DNA of 64,000 nucleotides, taken from positions 1-64,000 of the forward strand of contig NZ_JABBGJ010000022.1 in NCBI RefSeq assembly GCF_012927345.1. Reading direction: 5' to 3'. The translations under genes were made by a program, and so were the position numbers. Origin of the DNA: Paraburkholderia polaris. Its GTDB lineage: Bacteria > Pseudomonadota > Gammaproteobacteria > Burkholderiales > Burkholderiaceae. Below, one piece after another: positions 7,470 through 15,172 of the stretch (its first letter is position 1; every line of letters begins with the position of its first letter). The notes below the pieces were generated by a model. It did not search any database, was not told the DNA's origin, and worked only from the letters and a program-made list of their open reading frames with translations.

Positions 7470-7754
7470 ATGGCGACGCCGACAAACTTTGATGCTGAGG
7501 CTGCGCTTTGGGCGGCTCTCCCAAAGGATCTCCGCCTTGATGCCGACGCGAAGCAAGGGTTGAGTGACATCATTGCTGAAGCCGCACCGGAGCTTCAAAG
7601 AGAGCCGCATCGGCTTGCGGAAGCCCAGCGGGCAATGCGGCTCCTCGCAGAAAATCTCGAGAGTCAACGCGCATTTTCCGGAGGAACGATAAATGAGCAG
7701 CAGATTGCCCTCGCGCTGCGAGATCTTTGTCCGATATTTCCCATCTGTCGTTAG
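7470..7754 (+). CDS. small uncharacterised protein (94 aa)
   Basis: The start chosen is ATG 7470 (GAAGG upstream) rather than an unconvincing upstream extension. The sequence is acidic and helical with no signal peptide or membrane segment. Its stop (7752-7754) is embedded in the GGAG ribosome-binding site of the following membrane-protein gene, so the two are co-translated. The family is unknown. A soluble small protein tightly coupled to a small membrane protein could be a toxin-immunity or effector-sensor arrangement; nothing in the sequence decides. Confidence 0.55.
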   Translation: MATPTNFDAEAALWAALPKDLRLDADAKQGLSDIIAEAAPELQREPHRLAEAQRAMRLLAENLESQRAFSGGTINEQQIALALRDLCPIFPICR

Positions 7755-7763
7755 GAGAGCGCG

Positions 7764-8123
7764 ATGCCCCTTGATGACCAGACTAAAGAAGCTTTCGCAT
7801 CCGTTATCGACCTTACGAAGCAGTTGATTACCCTCGGAACGGGGGTGTTGACGCTCGAAGTGTCGTTTGCTAGCGGCATACTTAGTAGGGCTGCCATTCC
7901 GAAGCTCTGGCAGCTCCAGTGGGCATGGGGCTTACTTCTCATCTCTGTGAGTGCCGGAATTTGGGCCTTTATGGCGGTAACGGGCACGCTTTCTTCTGAA
8001 AAGAAACTGGCCCCAAGTACCGTATTCGAGAACAACATCCGTATTCCGTCGTTTGTCCAGGTCTTTTGCTTTGCTTTGGGCATGGCCTCTACCATGTGGT
8101 ATGGACTGGAAGTCCTTCGTTAG
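7764..8123 (+). CDS. small integral membrane protein (119 aa, about three membrane segments)
   Basis: The start ATG 7764 is preceded by GGAGA that overlaps the end of the upstream gene. Hydrophobic stretches lie at about 20-38, 50-72 and 92-114, with a polar loop at 76-90. There is no recognisable enzymatic motif. It forms a two-gene operon with the 94-aa protein. Function is unknown; inner-membrane location is inferred from hydrophobicity. Confidence 0.6.
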   Translation: MPLDDQTKEAFASVIDLTKQLITLGTGVLTLEVSFASGILSRAAIPKLWQLQWAWGLLLISVSAGIWAFMAVTGTLSSEKKLAPSTVFENNIRIPSFVQVFCFALGMASTMWYGLEVLR

Positions 8124-8345
8124 GCCCTGCGACAGAATCTTAATAAGCTATTGCCCTGGCTCGAAATCTCCCGGTCGATCAAGGGGATAGTGATGTGGTG
8201 GGTAAGGGTGACGTGAAAACTGTCACTGTTGCTCGTCGGATTTTGCGCTGGTCGCCGGCGTGCTGGTCGTGGTCGCTTGCTTGCCGTTGCCTCGAAGGTC
8301 GATCTGCTGGACCCTGGACGCACTTTCAACGAATGGAGTGCGATC

Positions 8346-8645
8346 ATGGTCGATCAGAAGCAAGGTGTGGTGAGCAAGGACGATAAAGCGGGCAAGCCTG
8401 TCGCCGATGTGAAGGCAAATGCCGGTACTGCGACGGCGAACGATACCGCAGCGAAGGTGGCACCAGCTACGCCGACGAAGATGGAACTGGCGACGGAAAT
8501 CTACAAGCGGATGCGTTCCGTCAAGGACGTGACGCGGAAAGACATCATCGAGAGGTTCATCTCCGAAGTGAAGCTGACGAAGGCGGGAGCGAGCACTTAC
8601 TACCAGATGATCAAAGACAAGCACGAGCCGATGGGTAAGAAGTGA
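8346..8645 (+). CDS. small basic protein (99 aa) with a helical, possibly DNA-binding C-terminal half
   Basis: The start ATG 8346 has GGAG about 7 bases upstream; longer upstream extensions are not supported because the duplicate copy conserves this start context. Residues 1-45 are Ala/Lys/Asp-rich and probably disordered. Residues about 48-95 are helical, with a pattern (RKDIIERF, KAGASTYYQMIK) recalling small winged-helix-like proteins common in Burkholderia islands and phages. A terminator follows at 8669. About 150 bp upstream is conserved in the decayed copy at 2523-2737, which suggests a regulatory region. Exact function is unknown. Confidence 0.6.
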   Translation: MVDQKQGVVSKDDKAGKPVADVKANAGTATANDTAAKVAPATPTKMELATEIYKRMRSVKDVTRKDIIERFISEVKLTKAGASTYYQMIKDKHEPMGKK

Positions 8646-8668
8646 CGGCCGGATTGCAGGAACAGAGG

Positions 8669-8690
8669 GCTCCTTCGGGAGCTTTTTTTT
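8669..8690 (+). terminator. Rho-independent terminator after the 99-aa gene
   Basis: GCTCC and GGGAGC arms around a TTC loop (8669-8682) are followed by eight T residues. It lies 24 bases after the stop of the 99-aa gene and separates that gene from the retron-like locus. Confidence 0.85.
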
Positions 8691-8778
8691 CGTCTGACGA
8701 AAAGGGCAATTAGTGAATTCGTCGAAATATTCACACACAGTGAACATTTGCATTGCGCGTGTTGATTTTTCGTGGTCT

Positions 8779-8819
8779 ACTGCTTCTCGCAGGCTAGGCG
8801 TATCGCCTAGGTGAGCAGT
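8779..8819. repeat. extended inverted repeat / hairpin upstream of the retron-like locus
   Basis: A perfect 7-bp stem, CTAGGCG (8794-8800) and CGCCTAG (8804-8810) around TAT, sits within outer arms ACTGCT (8779-8784) and AGCAGT (8814-8819). No T-run follows, so it is not a terminator. It may be part of the non-coding RNA of the retron-like locus or an operator for the HTH protein. A weak promoter-like pair, TTGCGC (8753) and TCTACT (8776) 17 bases apart, lies just before it. Confidence 0.5.
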
Positions 8820-8868
8820 GGCATTTTCCCATCACGTCGAGGAATCAGTTGTGCATTTGCCCGTCCGG

Positions 8869-9106
8869 CAGAACGCGGAATGGGCGGCTCTAGCGTCCAG
8901 GGTTAGAGAGGTATCGGTGCGCGGGTCGGGTACGGCCGCGTCGAGGAAGCCGAAACGCCGTTCCGTTGTGGGACGACCGATGGGACTTCCTTTAGCCGAA
9001 GGGACTGGTGTTGGGCTTGCGCGTCGGTTGGCTCCTTTCGATTCATTCGCCGTGAGGAACGTTGGACTACGCCGATACGGGACAGCGGCGGTGGCGCCGC
9101 GTTCTG
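8869..9106 (+). ncRNA. candidate retron msr-msd RNA
   Basis: CAGAACGCGG (8869-8878) and CCGCGTTCTG (9097-9106) are a perfect 10-bp inverted repeat, the position and arrangement expected for the a1/a2 ends of a retron non-coding RNA. Between them lie several possible hairpins: CTCTA/TAGAG enclosing an AGC context that could hold the branching G, CGCGG/CCGCG, AGGAAG/CTTCCT, and CGAAGGGA/TCCTTTCG with one wobble pair. No convincing protein is encoded here. The reverse transcriptase lies 570 bases downstream after two small genes. A chance repeat of this length in a GC-rich stretch is possible, so the call is tentative. Confidence 0.4.
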
Positions 9107-9117
9107 GGAGCTGCGAA

Positions 9118-9360
9118 ATGCAGAAAGATGCTTTAACAGTAGCAATCGCGACGCTGCAAAAGCTGCGCGAGATCTATCACAGCCAACTCGACGCTAGTGT
9201 ACTGGCGGAACTCGATGATGTACTCGAATTGCTGAAACAGCAGTTCGAACGCCTCGAAATTGTTCGGCGTGGAGAACTCGAAGACCGAGTTTTTCGCATC
9301 TTCGCAATGGTCTTGAGGATCGTGACTAACATCACGGATCTGATGGATCGTTGGCAGTAA
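9118..9360 (+). CDS. 80-aa helical protein in the retron-like locus
   Basis: The start ATG 9118 is preceded by GGGAG (9106-9110), which touches the proposed a2 repeat. A longer frame from GTG 8818 has an implausible N-terminal half and is not used. The protein is almost entirely helical with heptad-like leucines (about 10-50) and an amphipathic C-terminal helix ending in DLMDRWQ. It has no catalytic motif and is not obviously membrane-spanning. It lies 42 bases before the HTH gene in the same direction, so it may be an additional retron accessory protein or the toxin partner of the HTH protein. Confidence 0.5.
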   Translation: MQKDALTVAIATLQKLREIYHSQLDASVLAELDDVLELLKQQFERLEIVRRGELEDRVFRIFAMVLRIVTNITDLMDRWQ

Positions 9361-9402
9361 AGCCAAGTCACGGCAAGCCCCACAGTTGATTGGGTGAGCA
9401 CT

Positions 9403-9705
9403 ATGAACATGGGTCAGGCTATCAAGATGTGTCGGACTCGTAGGTCGTTGTCACAGGCTGAATTAGCTGGACTTGCGGGTTGTTCGATTTCTTACCTTTC
9501 CATGCTGGAAAGCAATCAGAGGGATCCGTCGCTATCCACTTTGAAAAGTATTGCCGGAGCGTTACGCATCCCGACGGAGATTCTATTCTTTTTGGGATCA
9601 GACCGAGAGGAACTTGCCGGTATGGACAAAGAACTCTCCGGTCAGCTCGCCCGCGCGGCGTTGGAGATACTGAGTGATACACATGAACCGGTTAGAGGTT
9701 CCTAG
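9403..9705 (+). CDS. Xre-family helix-turn-helix protein, retron accessory candidate
   Basis: The protein of about 100 aa has a classic Xre/Cro HTH: residues about 5-60 include R-x-L-S-Q-AELA, followed by SISYLSMLE-x-N-x-RDPSLSTL-x-x-IA, typical of the recognition helix and the helix after it. The start could be ATG 9403 or GTG 9394; the difference is three residues. Its 3' end overlaps the reverse transcriptase start by 32 bases. A small HTH protein paired with a reverse transcriptase matches a known retron architecture (type VI in the published retron classification, as I recall). It may repress the locus or be the regulated effector. Confidence 0.85.
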   Translation: MNMGQAIKMCRTRRSLSQAELAGLAGCSISYLSMLESNQRDPSLSTLKSIAGALRIPTEILFFLGSDREELAGMDKELSGQLARAALEILSDTHEPVRGS

Positions 9706-10714
9706 GTACACGGCTGCTCCCATAGAAAGTATGGCGGCATTGTCGCGAGCGCTGGGTGTAACAGCCGAGCACCTCGTTGCAGTTGCCGCCAAAGCTTCCT
9801 CTCTTTACCGCGTCGCGGACAAGATTGAAAAAGCTGACGGTACCTTTCGCGAAACGTTTGATGCGAAGCCGGTGTTGAAGGACATTCATCGGCGGATCAA
9901 GCGGGCCATTCTCGATCGGGTAAGGTTTCCAACCTACCTGACTGGCAGCGTGAAGGGGCAGGACTATCGCACGAACGCGCTGCTGCATCGCAATTCAAAG
10001 ATCCTGATTAGCGAAGATATACAAGGATTTTTTCCTTCGACCACGCAGCATCTTGTGCAGGAGGTCTGGTCGCAGTTCTTCGGTTTTTCGGCCGACGTGG
10101 CGCAGTGCCTAACTGCTCTTTGCATCAAAGATGGCGCTCTCCCGCAAGGGGCCATCACAAGTCCGCATGTCGCGAATCTCGTCTTTTGGCGCGTCGAGCC
10201 AGCGATACGTGCGGAGATGGCGTCTCGAGGATTACGATACTCGCGATATGTCGATGATGTTTGTGTTTCTTCCAGCGCTGGCATTGCTCATGCCGATAAG
10301 CAGTCAGTGATTGCGGTCGTGTACGCAATGCTGGCACGCCACGGCTATTCGGCCAAGCGGTCGAAACACAAAATCCAGACGGCGAGCGGCCGCATCACAG
10401 CAACGAAGCTTGGTGTCAATGGGGATCCCAGCCTGTCAGGTCAGCAGCGAGGACAGATTCGCGCTGCCGTACACAAGCTCGAACTGACATTCGCGGCTGG
10501 CGCTTTTTCGGAGGCGCGAGCGCTTTTACCCTCCGTCACAGGTCGGGTCAGTATGCTTGCACGTTTCCACCCTACGGACGGGCTCGCACTGAAGCGACGC
10601 ATCGATTCCGTGCGCGAGCAATTGCTGTTGGTTCCGATGGTCACTAAAGGAGCGGGCGTGACAGACAAGGCGCTTCACGTCAGTGTTGGCGACATTTCAA
10701 CTGTTCCGTGGTGA
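9674..10714 (+). CDS. retron-type reverse transcriptase
   Basis: The 346-aa protein starts at GTG 9674, with GGAG 7 bases upstream; ATG 9683 is an alternative. Reverse transcriptase motifs in order: the retron-specific NAxxH motif (NALLH 101-105), the first catalytic Asp in SEDIQGFFPS (D115), PQGAITSP (157-164), and the catalytic YVDD (192-195). The Y region, where retrons usually carry VTG, reads TKLGVNG (244-250), so the canonical triplet is missing. Retron reverse transcriptases copy part of their own structured RNA into a branched msDNA and act in phage defence. It sits downstream of the HTH and 80-aa genes and a structured RNA candidate. Retron rather than group II intron is supported by NAxxH and by the absence of maturase and endonuclease domains. 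Confidence 0.85.
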   Translation: MIHMNRLEVPRYTAAPIESMAALSRALGVTAEHLVAVAAKASSLYRVADKIEKADGTFRETFDAKPVLKDIHRRIKRAILDRVRFPTYLTGSVKGQDYRTNALLHRNSKILISEDIQGFFPSTTQHLVQEVWSQFFGFSADVAQCLTALCIKDGALPQGAITSPHVANLVFWRVEPAIRAEMASRGLRYSRYVDDVCVSSSAGIAHADKQSVIAVVYAMLARHGYSAKRSKHKIQTASGRITATKLGVNGDPSLSGQQRGQIRAAVHKLELTFAAGAFSEARALLPSVTGRVSMLARFHPTDGLALKRRIDSVREQLLLVPMVTKGAGVTDKALHVSVGDISTVPW

Positions 10715-11004
10715 CTTCGTAGTTTCAGAAATCAAGATGCACCGGCTTATACAACCTGACCTCGCGGTCCATCGGTATAAGCATCATCAGATCGGTACAG
10801 TATCGGTGTGATATGCCGTTGTCCTTACGCTTGCAAGGTACGTAGCATAGTCAATAGCGTTATTAAGTGGCATGTCGATAACGTAGGCAGGTCTTACCCG
10901 TACCCCGTTTGCCGACGCACCGACCACACCATTTCTTCTTCTGGGGGGCGGGCTTATCTGACGTAGCGAGAGCGAGGGCGTTATTGATGTCAGTAAATTA
11001 ATAT

Positions 11005-11535
11005 CTAGTGTTGCTGCAAGTTGCGCGAAGCTGTCTCTACGGCATCCGCAAGCTCAGTCCTGATCGCTGACCAGCGATCTAACATAGCATCTTCATCCTC
11101 CAGTCTATGAAACCATAGACCAGTTTCGTACTTTGCTGTTTCAGCGTGAAGCGCGTAGACCAGCGGCCGCAGCTCAGGAAAATGCAATAGAGCAATGCTA
11201 AATGCCGCGCTGGTGGCGCTTGCGGCCGAGTCCTTCGGTGGCGGCGGCAAGATTTGATCTCCTGTCTGAGATTGGATCCCGGCATCGGCAAGACGCTCTC
11301 GGGCCAAATCTACCGCTAGCCAAAGCTCTCCCAACTTTAACGCTTTGATTTCGCGCTGCTTTGATAGCCACTCTGTTTGTTGTTTTTTAGCTTCCCGAGT
11401 GTCTTCGCGAACAGCTTTTTTAGCCTCAGCACGCGCAAGAAAAAACTGAGTCACTATTGTCGTAACGACTGCAGCAGCGATAGTCGTCAGACCAGTAGCC
11501 AATACAACGTAGACTGAATCAGGTAGGTTATTCAT
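11005..11535 (-). CDS. membrane-anchored helical protein of unknown function (176 aa)
   Basis: One N-terminal hydrophobic segment (about 9-33) is followed by a highly charged coiled-coil stretch (about 34-65, Lys/Glu/Arg-rich) and a mixed helical domain to the end. This suggests an inner-membrane anchor with a cytoplasmic domain. The start is ATG 11535; no strong Shine-Dalgarno is seen. It is convergent with the reverse transcriptase gene and isolated, with about 290 bases between them. No family is recognised. Confidence 0.55.
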   Translation of the reverse strand: MNNLPDSVYVVLATGLTTIAAAVVTTIVTQFFLARAEAKKAVREDTREAKKQQTEWLSKQREIKALKLGELWLAVDLARERLADAGIQSQTGDQILPPPPKDSAASATSAAFSIALLHFPELRPLVYALHAETAKYETGLWFHRLEDEDAMLDRWSAIRTELADAVETASRNLQQH

Positions 11536-11985
11536 ATTTCACAAATTGCGGTTCTCGAAACTACATCACCCGTTCTTCATCGAGATAGGCTGAGGCGGTT
11601 GTCAAATAAAATCCGCTGTGATTGTTGTGGATTTCTGCGTCCGTGTCGAGCGAAGGCTACTGGTCCGCATTTAGCCGCTACAAGGCTGAGGGAGGACTGA
11701 TTGTCGGAGGGTGCCGCGTAGATTATTAGCTTCTGACTTGATGTGCTGGGGTGAAAACTGGCGTCGCCGTCAAACCCGCATGACACGTGGTTTCCAGTGG
11801 TGCCTCCCGGAAACCCGCGTCTAAAACCCGCATGAATAGTGGGTTTGCTCAAGCCGTTGCAGCTTGGGAAGCTAGGGTATTACCATTATACGACGCCCGC
11901 AGAGCGCATGATTCTACTCGGGAAGGGGTGGGTAGCGCAAATCGCGCTGCTGCCACCCCTGTCTACAAGGCGCACGGAGCGCCGT
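11536..11985. other. non-coding boundary between the island and core chromosome
   Basis: No supported gene. It holds GGTTTCC (11789-11795) facing GGAAACC (11809-11815), AAACCC (11824-11829) facing GGGTTT (11841-11846), and a 12-bp direct repeat AAACCCGCATGA at 11772 and 11824. Core genes begin at 11986 on the other side. No tRNA gene or clear att repeat marks the boundary. Confidence 0.5.
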
Positions 11986-12549
11986 TCAGATCACGAAGTA
12001 GGTCAACTGAACGGCCGCACGCGTCACCACCATCAGCAGCACCTGCACGATCACGAACAGCAGAATCGGCGAAAGGTCGATGCCGCCGAGTTGCGGCACC
12101 ACGCGGCGCAGCGGATTCAGGAACGGTGCGGTCAACTGGTACAAAATCGGCATGGCCGGCGAGCGCGGATTGAGCCACGATAGCAGCGCCATCAGGATTG
12201 TCATCCAGATGATCAGATTCAGCGCCCACTTGATGAGCGTCAGCACAGCAACGATCAGCAAGGTCGGCACGAGGGTCAGCGGATCGGCGCCCGTGAGCAC
12301 CACCATCAGCACCACATAAACGATTGCCGCGAGCAGCGCCGCGACCAGGCTCGCCCAGTCGATGTTGCGGGTACTGTGCAGGATGTGCCGCAAGGGCAGC
12401 ACGATCCAGTTGGTGGCGTGCAGCACGGCGTTCGAGACGGGGTTGTACGGCGGCAGGCGTACGACCTGCAGCCATGCGCGCAACAGCAACGCGGCGCCGA
12501 ACAGCGTAAAGACGGTATTGAGCAGAAAACGGGCGATATCGCCAAACAT
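11986..12549 (-). CDS. YggT-family membrane protein
   Basis: The 187-aa hydrophobic protein has two YGGT repeats: the first about residues 5-95, with a VRLPPYNPVS-type signature, and the second about 105-185, with LLSWLNPRSP followed by P-x-LNPLRR. Such duplicated YggT proteins are inner-membrane proteins linked to osmotic protection and cell-division-related membrane functions in proteobacteria; the biochemical role is poorly defined. Four or more membrane segments are visible. It is the first gene on the conserved side of the island boundary. Confidence 0.85.
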   Translation of the reverse strand: MFGDIARFLLNTVFTLFGAALLLRAWLQVVRLPPYNPVSNAVLHATNWIVLPLRHILHSTRNIDWASLVAALLAAIVYVVLMVVLTGADPLTLVPTLLIVAVLTLIKWALNLIIWMTILMALLSWLNPRSPAMPILYQLTAPFLNPLRRVVPQLGGIDLSPILLFVIVQVLLMVVTRAAVQLTYFVI

Positions 12550-12767
12550 CTCGTGTCCTTATCCTTCGGATGGCGGCCGTCGATCGGCCGCGGGGTGCCG
12601 GCGCTGACCGATCGGTGCGCCGGCGGTTTCATTTGGAATGCCTGCGCCGTTCCCGCGGGAGGGCGCGCTACGCGTCAAAGTGGGGACGCGGTGGATCAAT
12701 TTCCAGATGTTCGAGGCAGCCTGATCGGCGAACTGCGTGCCGCCAAGCTGCACCCAGCCACGCGACA

Positions 12768-13088
12768 TCACACAGAAATCTTGATTTCGCTGATCAGAAT
12801 CGTGCCGTTGCCACCGTCGGTGTAATTCGGGATGTCGGCAACCAACTGCTCCGAAGCCGGCTTGAAGACCTTGTAGAAGTCGTCCGCGCTATCGAACACG
12901 AAGTGACCTGCGGCGACATACGGCGGCGGCGTTCCCGGCGGCCCGGCGTTGATGCCGACATCGACCGACCAGCCTTTCAGCGAGGGCCCGAACAGCCTGG
13001 CCGCGAGCGGCATGTGTGTGACGCAGTAATAGTCCACGTCGAAGTGGCCGTTTTCCCGATACGGATAGAGGATGCTGACCTTGATCAT
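12768..13088 (-). CDS. EthD-domain small protein
   Basis: The 106-aa protein starts with MIKVSILYPY and contains YYCVTHMPLA, a pattern typical of the EthD dimeric alpha/beta-barrel family, whose members take part in or accompany oxidative degradation pathways. The start was set at ATG 13088; upstream residues in the longer frame are Pro/Arg-rich and unlike the family. Its gene lies 77 bases after the Rossmann-type oxidoreductase gene in the same direction, so the two probably form an operon. The substrate is unknown. Confidence 0.75.
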   Translation of the reverse strand: MIKVSILYPYRENGHFDVDYYCVTHMPLAARLFGPSLKGWSVDVGINAGPPGTPPPYVAAGHFVFDSADDFYKVFKPASEQLVADIPNYTDGGNGTILISEIKISV

Positions 13089-13165
13089 TGTGCGTTCTCG
13101 TCTGTTGGTCCCGAAGCGCGGCGCTGGCGGATTGCGCGCGGCGCCGGACGTCACATTATCACGCC

Positions 13166-14104
13166 TTACTTGACGCTTGCACCTGCTGCGGCCTGATTCA
13201 GCGACCGGTTGAGCGATTCTTCCACCGCCTCGGCAATCGCCTCGATCGCGGCGGGCGGTTTGGCGCGGCGTTCGGCGAGTCCGACCGCGCGCCGCGACAG
13301 CAAACCGTACAGCGCGGCATGGTCGCCGCCAAGGCCTTCCAGCAACGCCAACTGCTTCTCCACCACGCCCGTATCGCCGCGCGACACGGGGCCGGCGAGC
13401 GCGTTAGGCAGGCCCTTGTCGCGCGCGGTTTCGATGGTGCCGGAGAGCATCGGCAGCAGCGCGCGCAGCGCGTCGTCTTCGGCAAAGCCCAGCGTGCGCC
13501 AGAGTGCGACGCATTCAGCGAGGCTGCACAGCGCGAAGCTGGCGGCGTAATGCGCGGCGGCGTGGTACAGCATGCGGCCGCCCGCTGGAATCGACAGCGG
13601 ATGGCAGCGCAGGGCGATGGCCAGTGCCGTCAGCGCGTCCTTGAGCGCGCCGCCGGCCTCGATCGTCACTGAGCAACCGGCGATCCGTTCGAGGTCGGCG
13701 AGATCGCCACTAAAGAGGTACAGTGGGTGAAAGCCGCCGATCGAGGCGCCCTGGTCGCGCGCCGTGGCCAGCAATTCCACCGGCGAGGCGCCGCTGCAAT
13801 GCACGAGCGCTTTGCCGTGCGGGCCGCCTGCCGCTTCCGCCGCGAACCGCAGTGTGTGCGCTGTCGTACCGATGCTGTCGTCGGGAACGGCTAAAAAGAT
13901 GACATCGGCTGCGTCGGCGACCTGTTGTGGATCGTCGAACGCCGCGCAATACTCGATTTGACTGGCGAGCTGGCTGGCCGAGGCCGCCGTGCGGCTCGCC
14001 ACCGCCGTGACGGGGTAGCCGGCGCGTGAAAAGCTCAGCGCGAGACAGCGCGCGAGCCGGCCCGCACCGATGAAGCCGAGGCGCGGCAGAGAGGGCTGGG
14101 ACAT
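13166..14104 (-). CDS. Rossmann-like / DUF2520 oxidoreductase
   Basis: The 312-aa protein has an N-terminal dinucleotide-binding motif GFIGAGRLA (10-18) and a C-terminal helical DUF2520 domain (about 150-290). It resembles the pyrroline-5-carboxylate reductase / 6-phosphogluconate dehydrogenase fold. GGFHPLYLFSG and HAAAHYAASF are characteristic blocks of this family. The reaction is not established; an NAD(P)-linked reduction is likely. It is the upstream gene of a probable pair with the EthD protein. Confidence 0.8.
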   Translation of the reverse strand: MSQPSLPRLGFIGAGRLARCLALSFSRAGYPVTAVASRTAASASQLASQIEYCAAFDDPQQVADAADVIFLAVPDDSIGTTAHTLRFAAEAAGGPHGKALVHCSGASPVELLATARDQGASIGGFHPLYLFSGDLADLERIAGCSVTIEAGGALKDALTALAIALRCHPLSIPAGGRMLYHAAAHYAASFALCSLAECVALWRTLGFAEDDALRALLPMLSGTIETARDKGLPNALAGPVSRGDTGVVEKQLALLEGLGGDHAALYGLLSRRAVGLAERRAKPPAAIEAIAEAVEESLNRSLNQAAAGASVK

Positions 14105-14346
14105 GGTTGCCTGCTCCAGACGGGATACTTGAACGGGAAAGCAGAAGTATCGCGCATCCGCCCGGCGCTGGCGTGTCCCGGTGCCGGCATTCCTCTGATC
14201 AGTGCGCGTGCGATATGAGCGCTCCGGTCGGTCATCCGGGCACGCGCGCCCCGCGGGTCCGAAAACTGCTCACAATTTCTTCTTGAGCCGGTTTGGCAGT
14301 TGCTGTTCTGGGTTTTTCGTCTCGCAGTTAGATTCGGGAGGTAACG

Positions 14347-14508
14347 ATGAATATTTTTTCTTACCGAAAGCACTTGCGGTTCTTGACGCACTCGCAGCGC
14401 CGTCGCTGGTGGGATCAGAAGAAGCGCTTGACGCCACGCGTATGCATCAGCGGCGCGTATGTGCCGCCTAACGTCTCCAGAGAATTCGCCTATGTGAAGG
14501 TAGGCTAA
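14347..14508 (+). CDS. small basic protein (53 aa)
   Basis: A strong GGGAGGT site lies just before ATG 14347 and a clear terminator follows 25 bases after the stop, so this is a complete small transcription unit. The peptide is highly basic and aromatic, with RRRWWDQKKR at 18-27 and no hydrophobic segment or signal peptide. Its family is unknown to me. Codon choice in the second half is consistent with a real Burkholderia gene. Confidence 0.6.
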   Translation: MNIFSYRKHLRFLTHSQRRRWWDQKKRLTPRVCISGAYVPPNVSREFAYVKVG

Positions 14509-14533
14509 AAGACCGTCTGCTCACGAGTAAGGA

Positions 14534-14566
14534 ATGCCCGGCGCGATTGCGCCGGGCATTTTTTAT
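14534..14566 (+). terminator. Rho-independent terminator
   Basis: ATGCCCGGCGC (14534-14544) pairs with GCGCCGGGCAT (14549-14559) around a four-base loop and is followed by a T-rich tail. It ends the small basic protein transcript. Confidence 0.9.
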
Positions 14567-14869
14567 TTGCGCTGTCAGGATTGAAGCTAATTTGTAATCA
14601 AAGATTACTGACAAGTGAGTGTCGGAAGCCACAAGAGCCGCAAAGCAGTGGATCGCGTCCGCTCGACCGCTGGCAAACCCTTGGTTCTCAGCCCGTTACA
14701 CGGCGTGTCCGCGCGGGGCCGCGCCGATGCAAATTCCGACCTATTGCTGCCGATTGCAATTTGCAACAAATGCGAACATCTATGCCCGGTCTTTTTCGAT
14801 ACATTGATTTCATAGCATGCAAGGCATGCGAAGTCGGCGACCTTAGTGGGCCGCGCCAGGAGAATAAAA
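14567..14869. other. intergenic stretch, no gene seen
   Basis: This stretch of about 300 bases between a terminator and the Tyr/Pro-rich exported protein gene shows no supported coding frame. It must hold the promoter of the downstream gene; no clear pair was identified. Confidence 0.4.
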
Positions 14870-15172
14870 GTGAAAAAGATCGTTCCGTTTGTTGTTGCCG
14901 CCGCACTCGGCGTGGGGTTCGCTACTGCTGCAGAGGCGCACGTTTCCGTCGGTATCGGTATTGGCATTCCGGTCGCGCCCGCGTATCCGGTTTATGCCGC
15001 GCCGCCGCCCGTCTATTACGCGCCGCCTCCGCCGGTGGTGTACGCGCCGGGCTATTACGCGCCGCCGGCAGTCGTGGTGGGTGGGTATTACGGTGGCTAT
15101 GGCCGTCCCTATTATCACCATGGCTACCGTGGTTACTACGGCCACTACGGCCACGGCTACTATCGCCACTAA
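14870..15172 (+). CDS. exported Pro/Gly/Tyr/His-rich small protein (100 aa)
   Basis: The start chosen is GTG 14870, with AGGAG 7 bases upstream. Residues 1-24 form a signal peptide ending near A-E-A-H. The mature part is low-complexity: APPPVYYAPPPP-type repeats, then Gly/Tyr/His-rich runs to the end (YYGHYGHGYYRH). Proteins like this are common in Burkholderia as periplasmic or surface proteins of unknown role; the histidines could bind metals. A Tyr/Gly-rich lipoprotein with a similar APxYYAP pattern lies at 31474-31647. Confidence 0.7.
   Translation: MKKIVPFVVAAALGVGFATAAEAHVSVGIGIGIPVAPAYPVYAAPPPVYYAPPPPVVYAPGYYAPPAVVVGGYYGGYGRPYYHHGYRGYYGHYGHGYYRH

Noticed and set aside
8794..8810. CTAGGCG/CGCCTAG hairpin as a terminator
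   Set aside because: No T-run follows, and a proper terminator for the upstream gene already exists at 8669-8690.
8818..9117. Upstream extension of the 80-aa frame to a 180-aa protein
   Set aside because: The extra part is Arg/Gly/Ser-rich with no ribosome site and lies over the hairpin-rich region; ATG 9118 has a good GGGAG site.
10745..10782. GCTTATAC/GTATAAGC inverted repeat after the reverse transcriptase as part of the retron RNA
   Set aside because: It lies downstream of the reverse transcriptase, whereas retron RNAs normally precede it, and no T-run makes it a terminator.
11536..11985. tRNA or att-type repeat marking the right island boundary
   Set aside because: No tRNA is present, and the short repeats there are not matched by repeats seen near the left part of the island.
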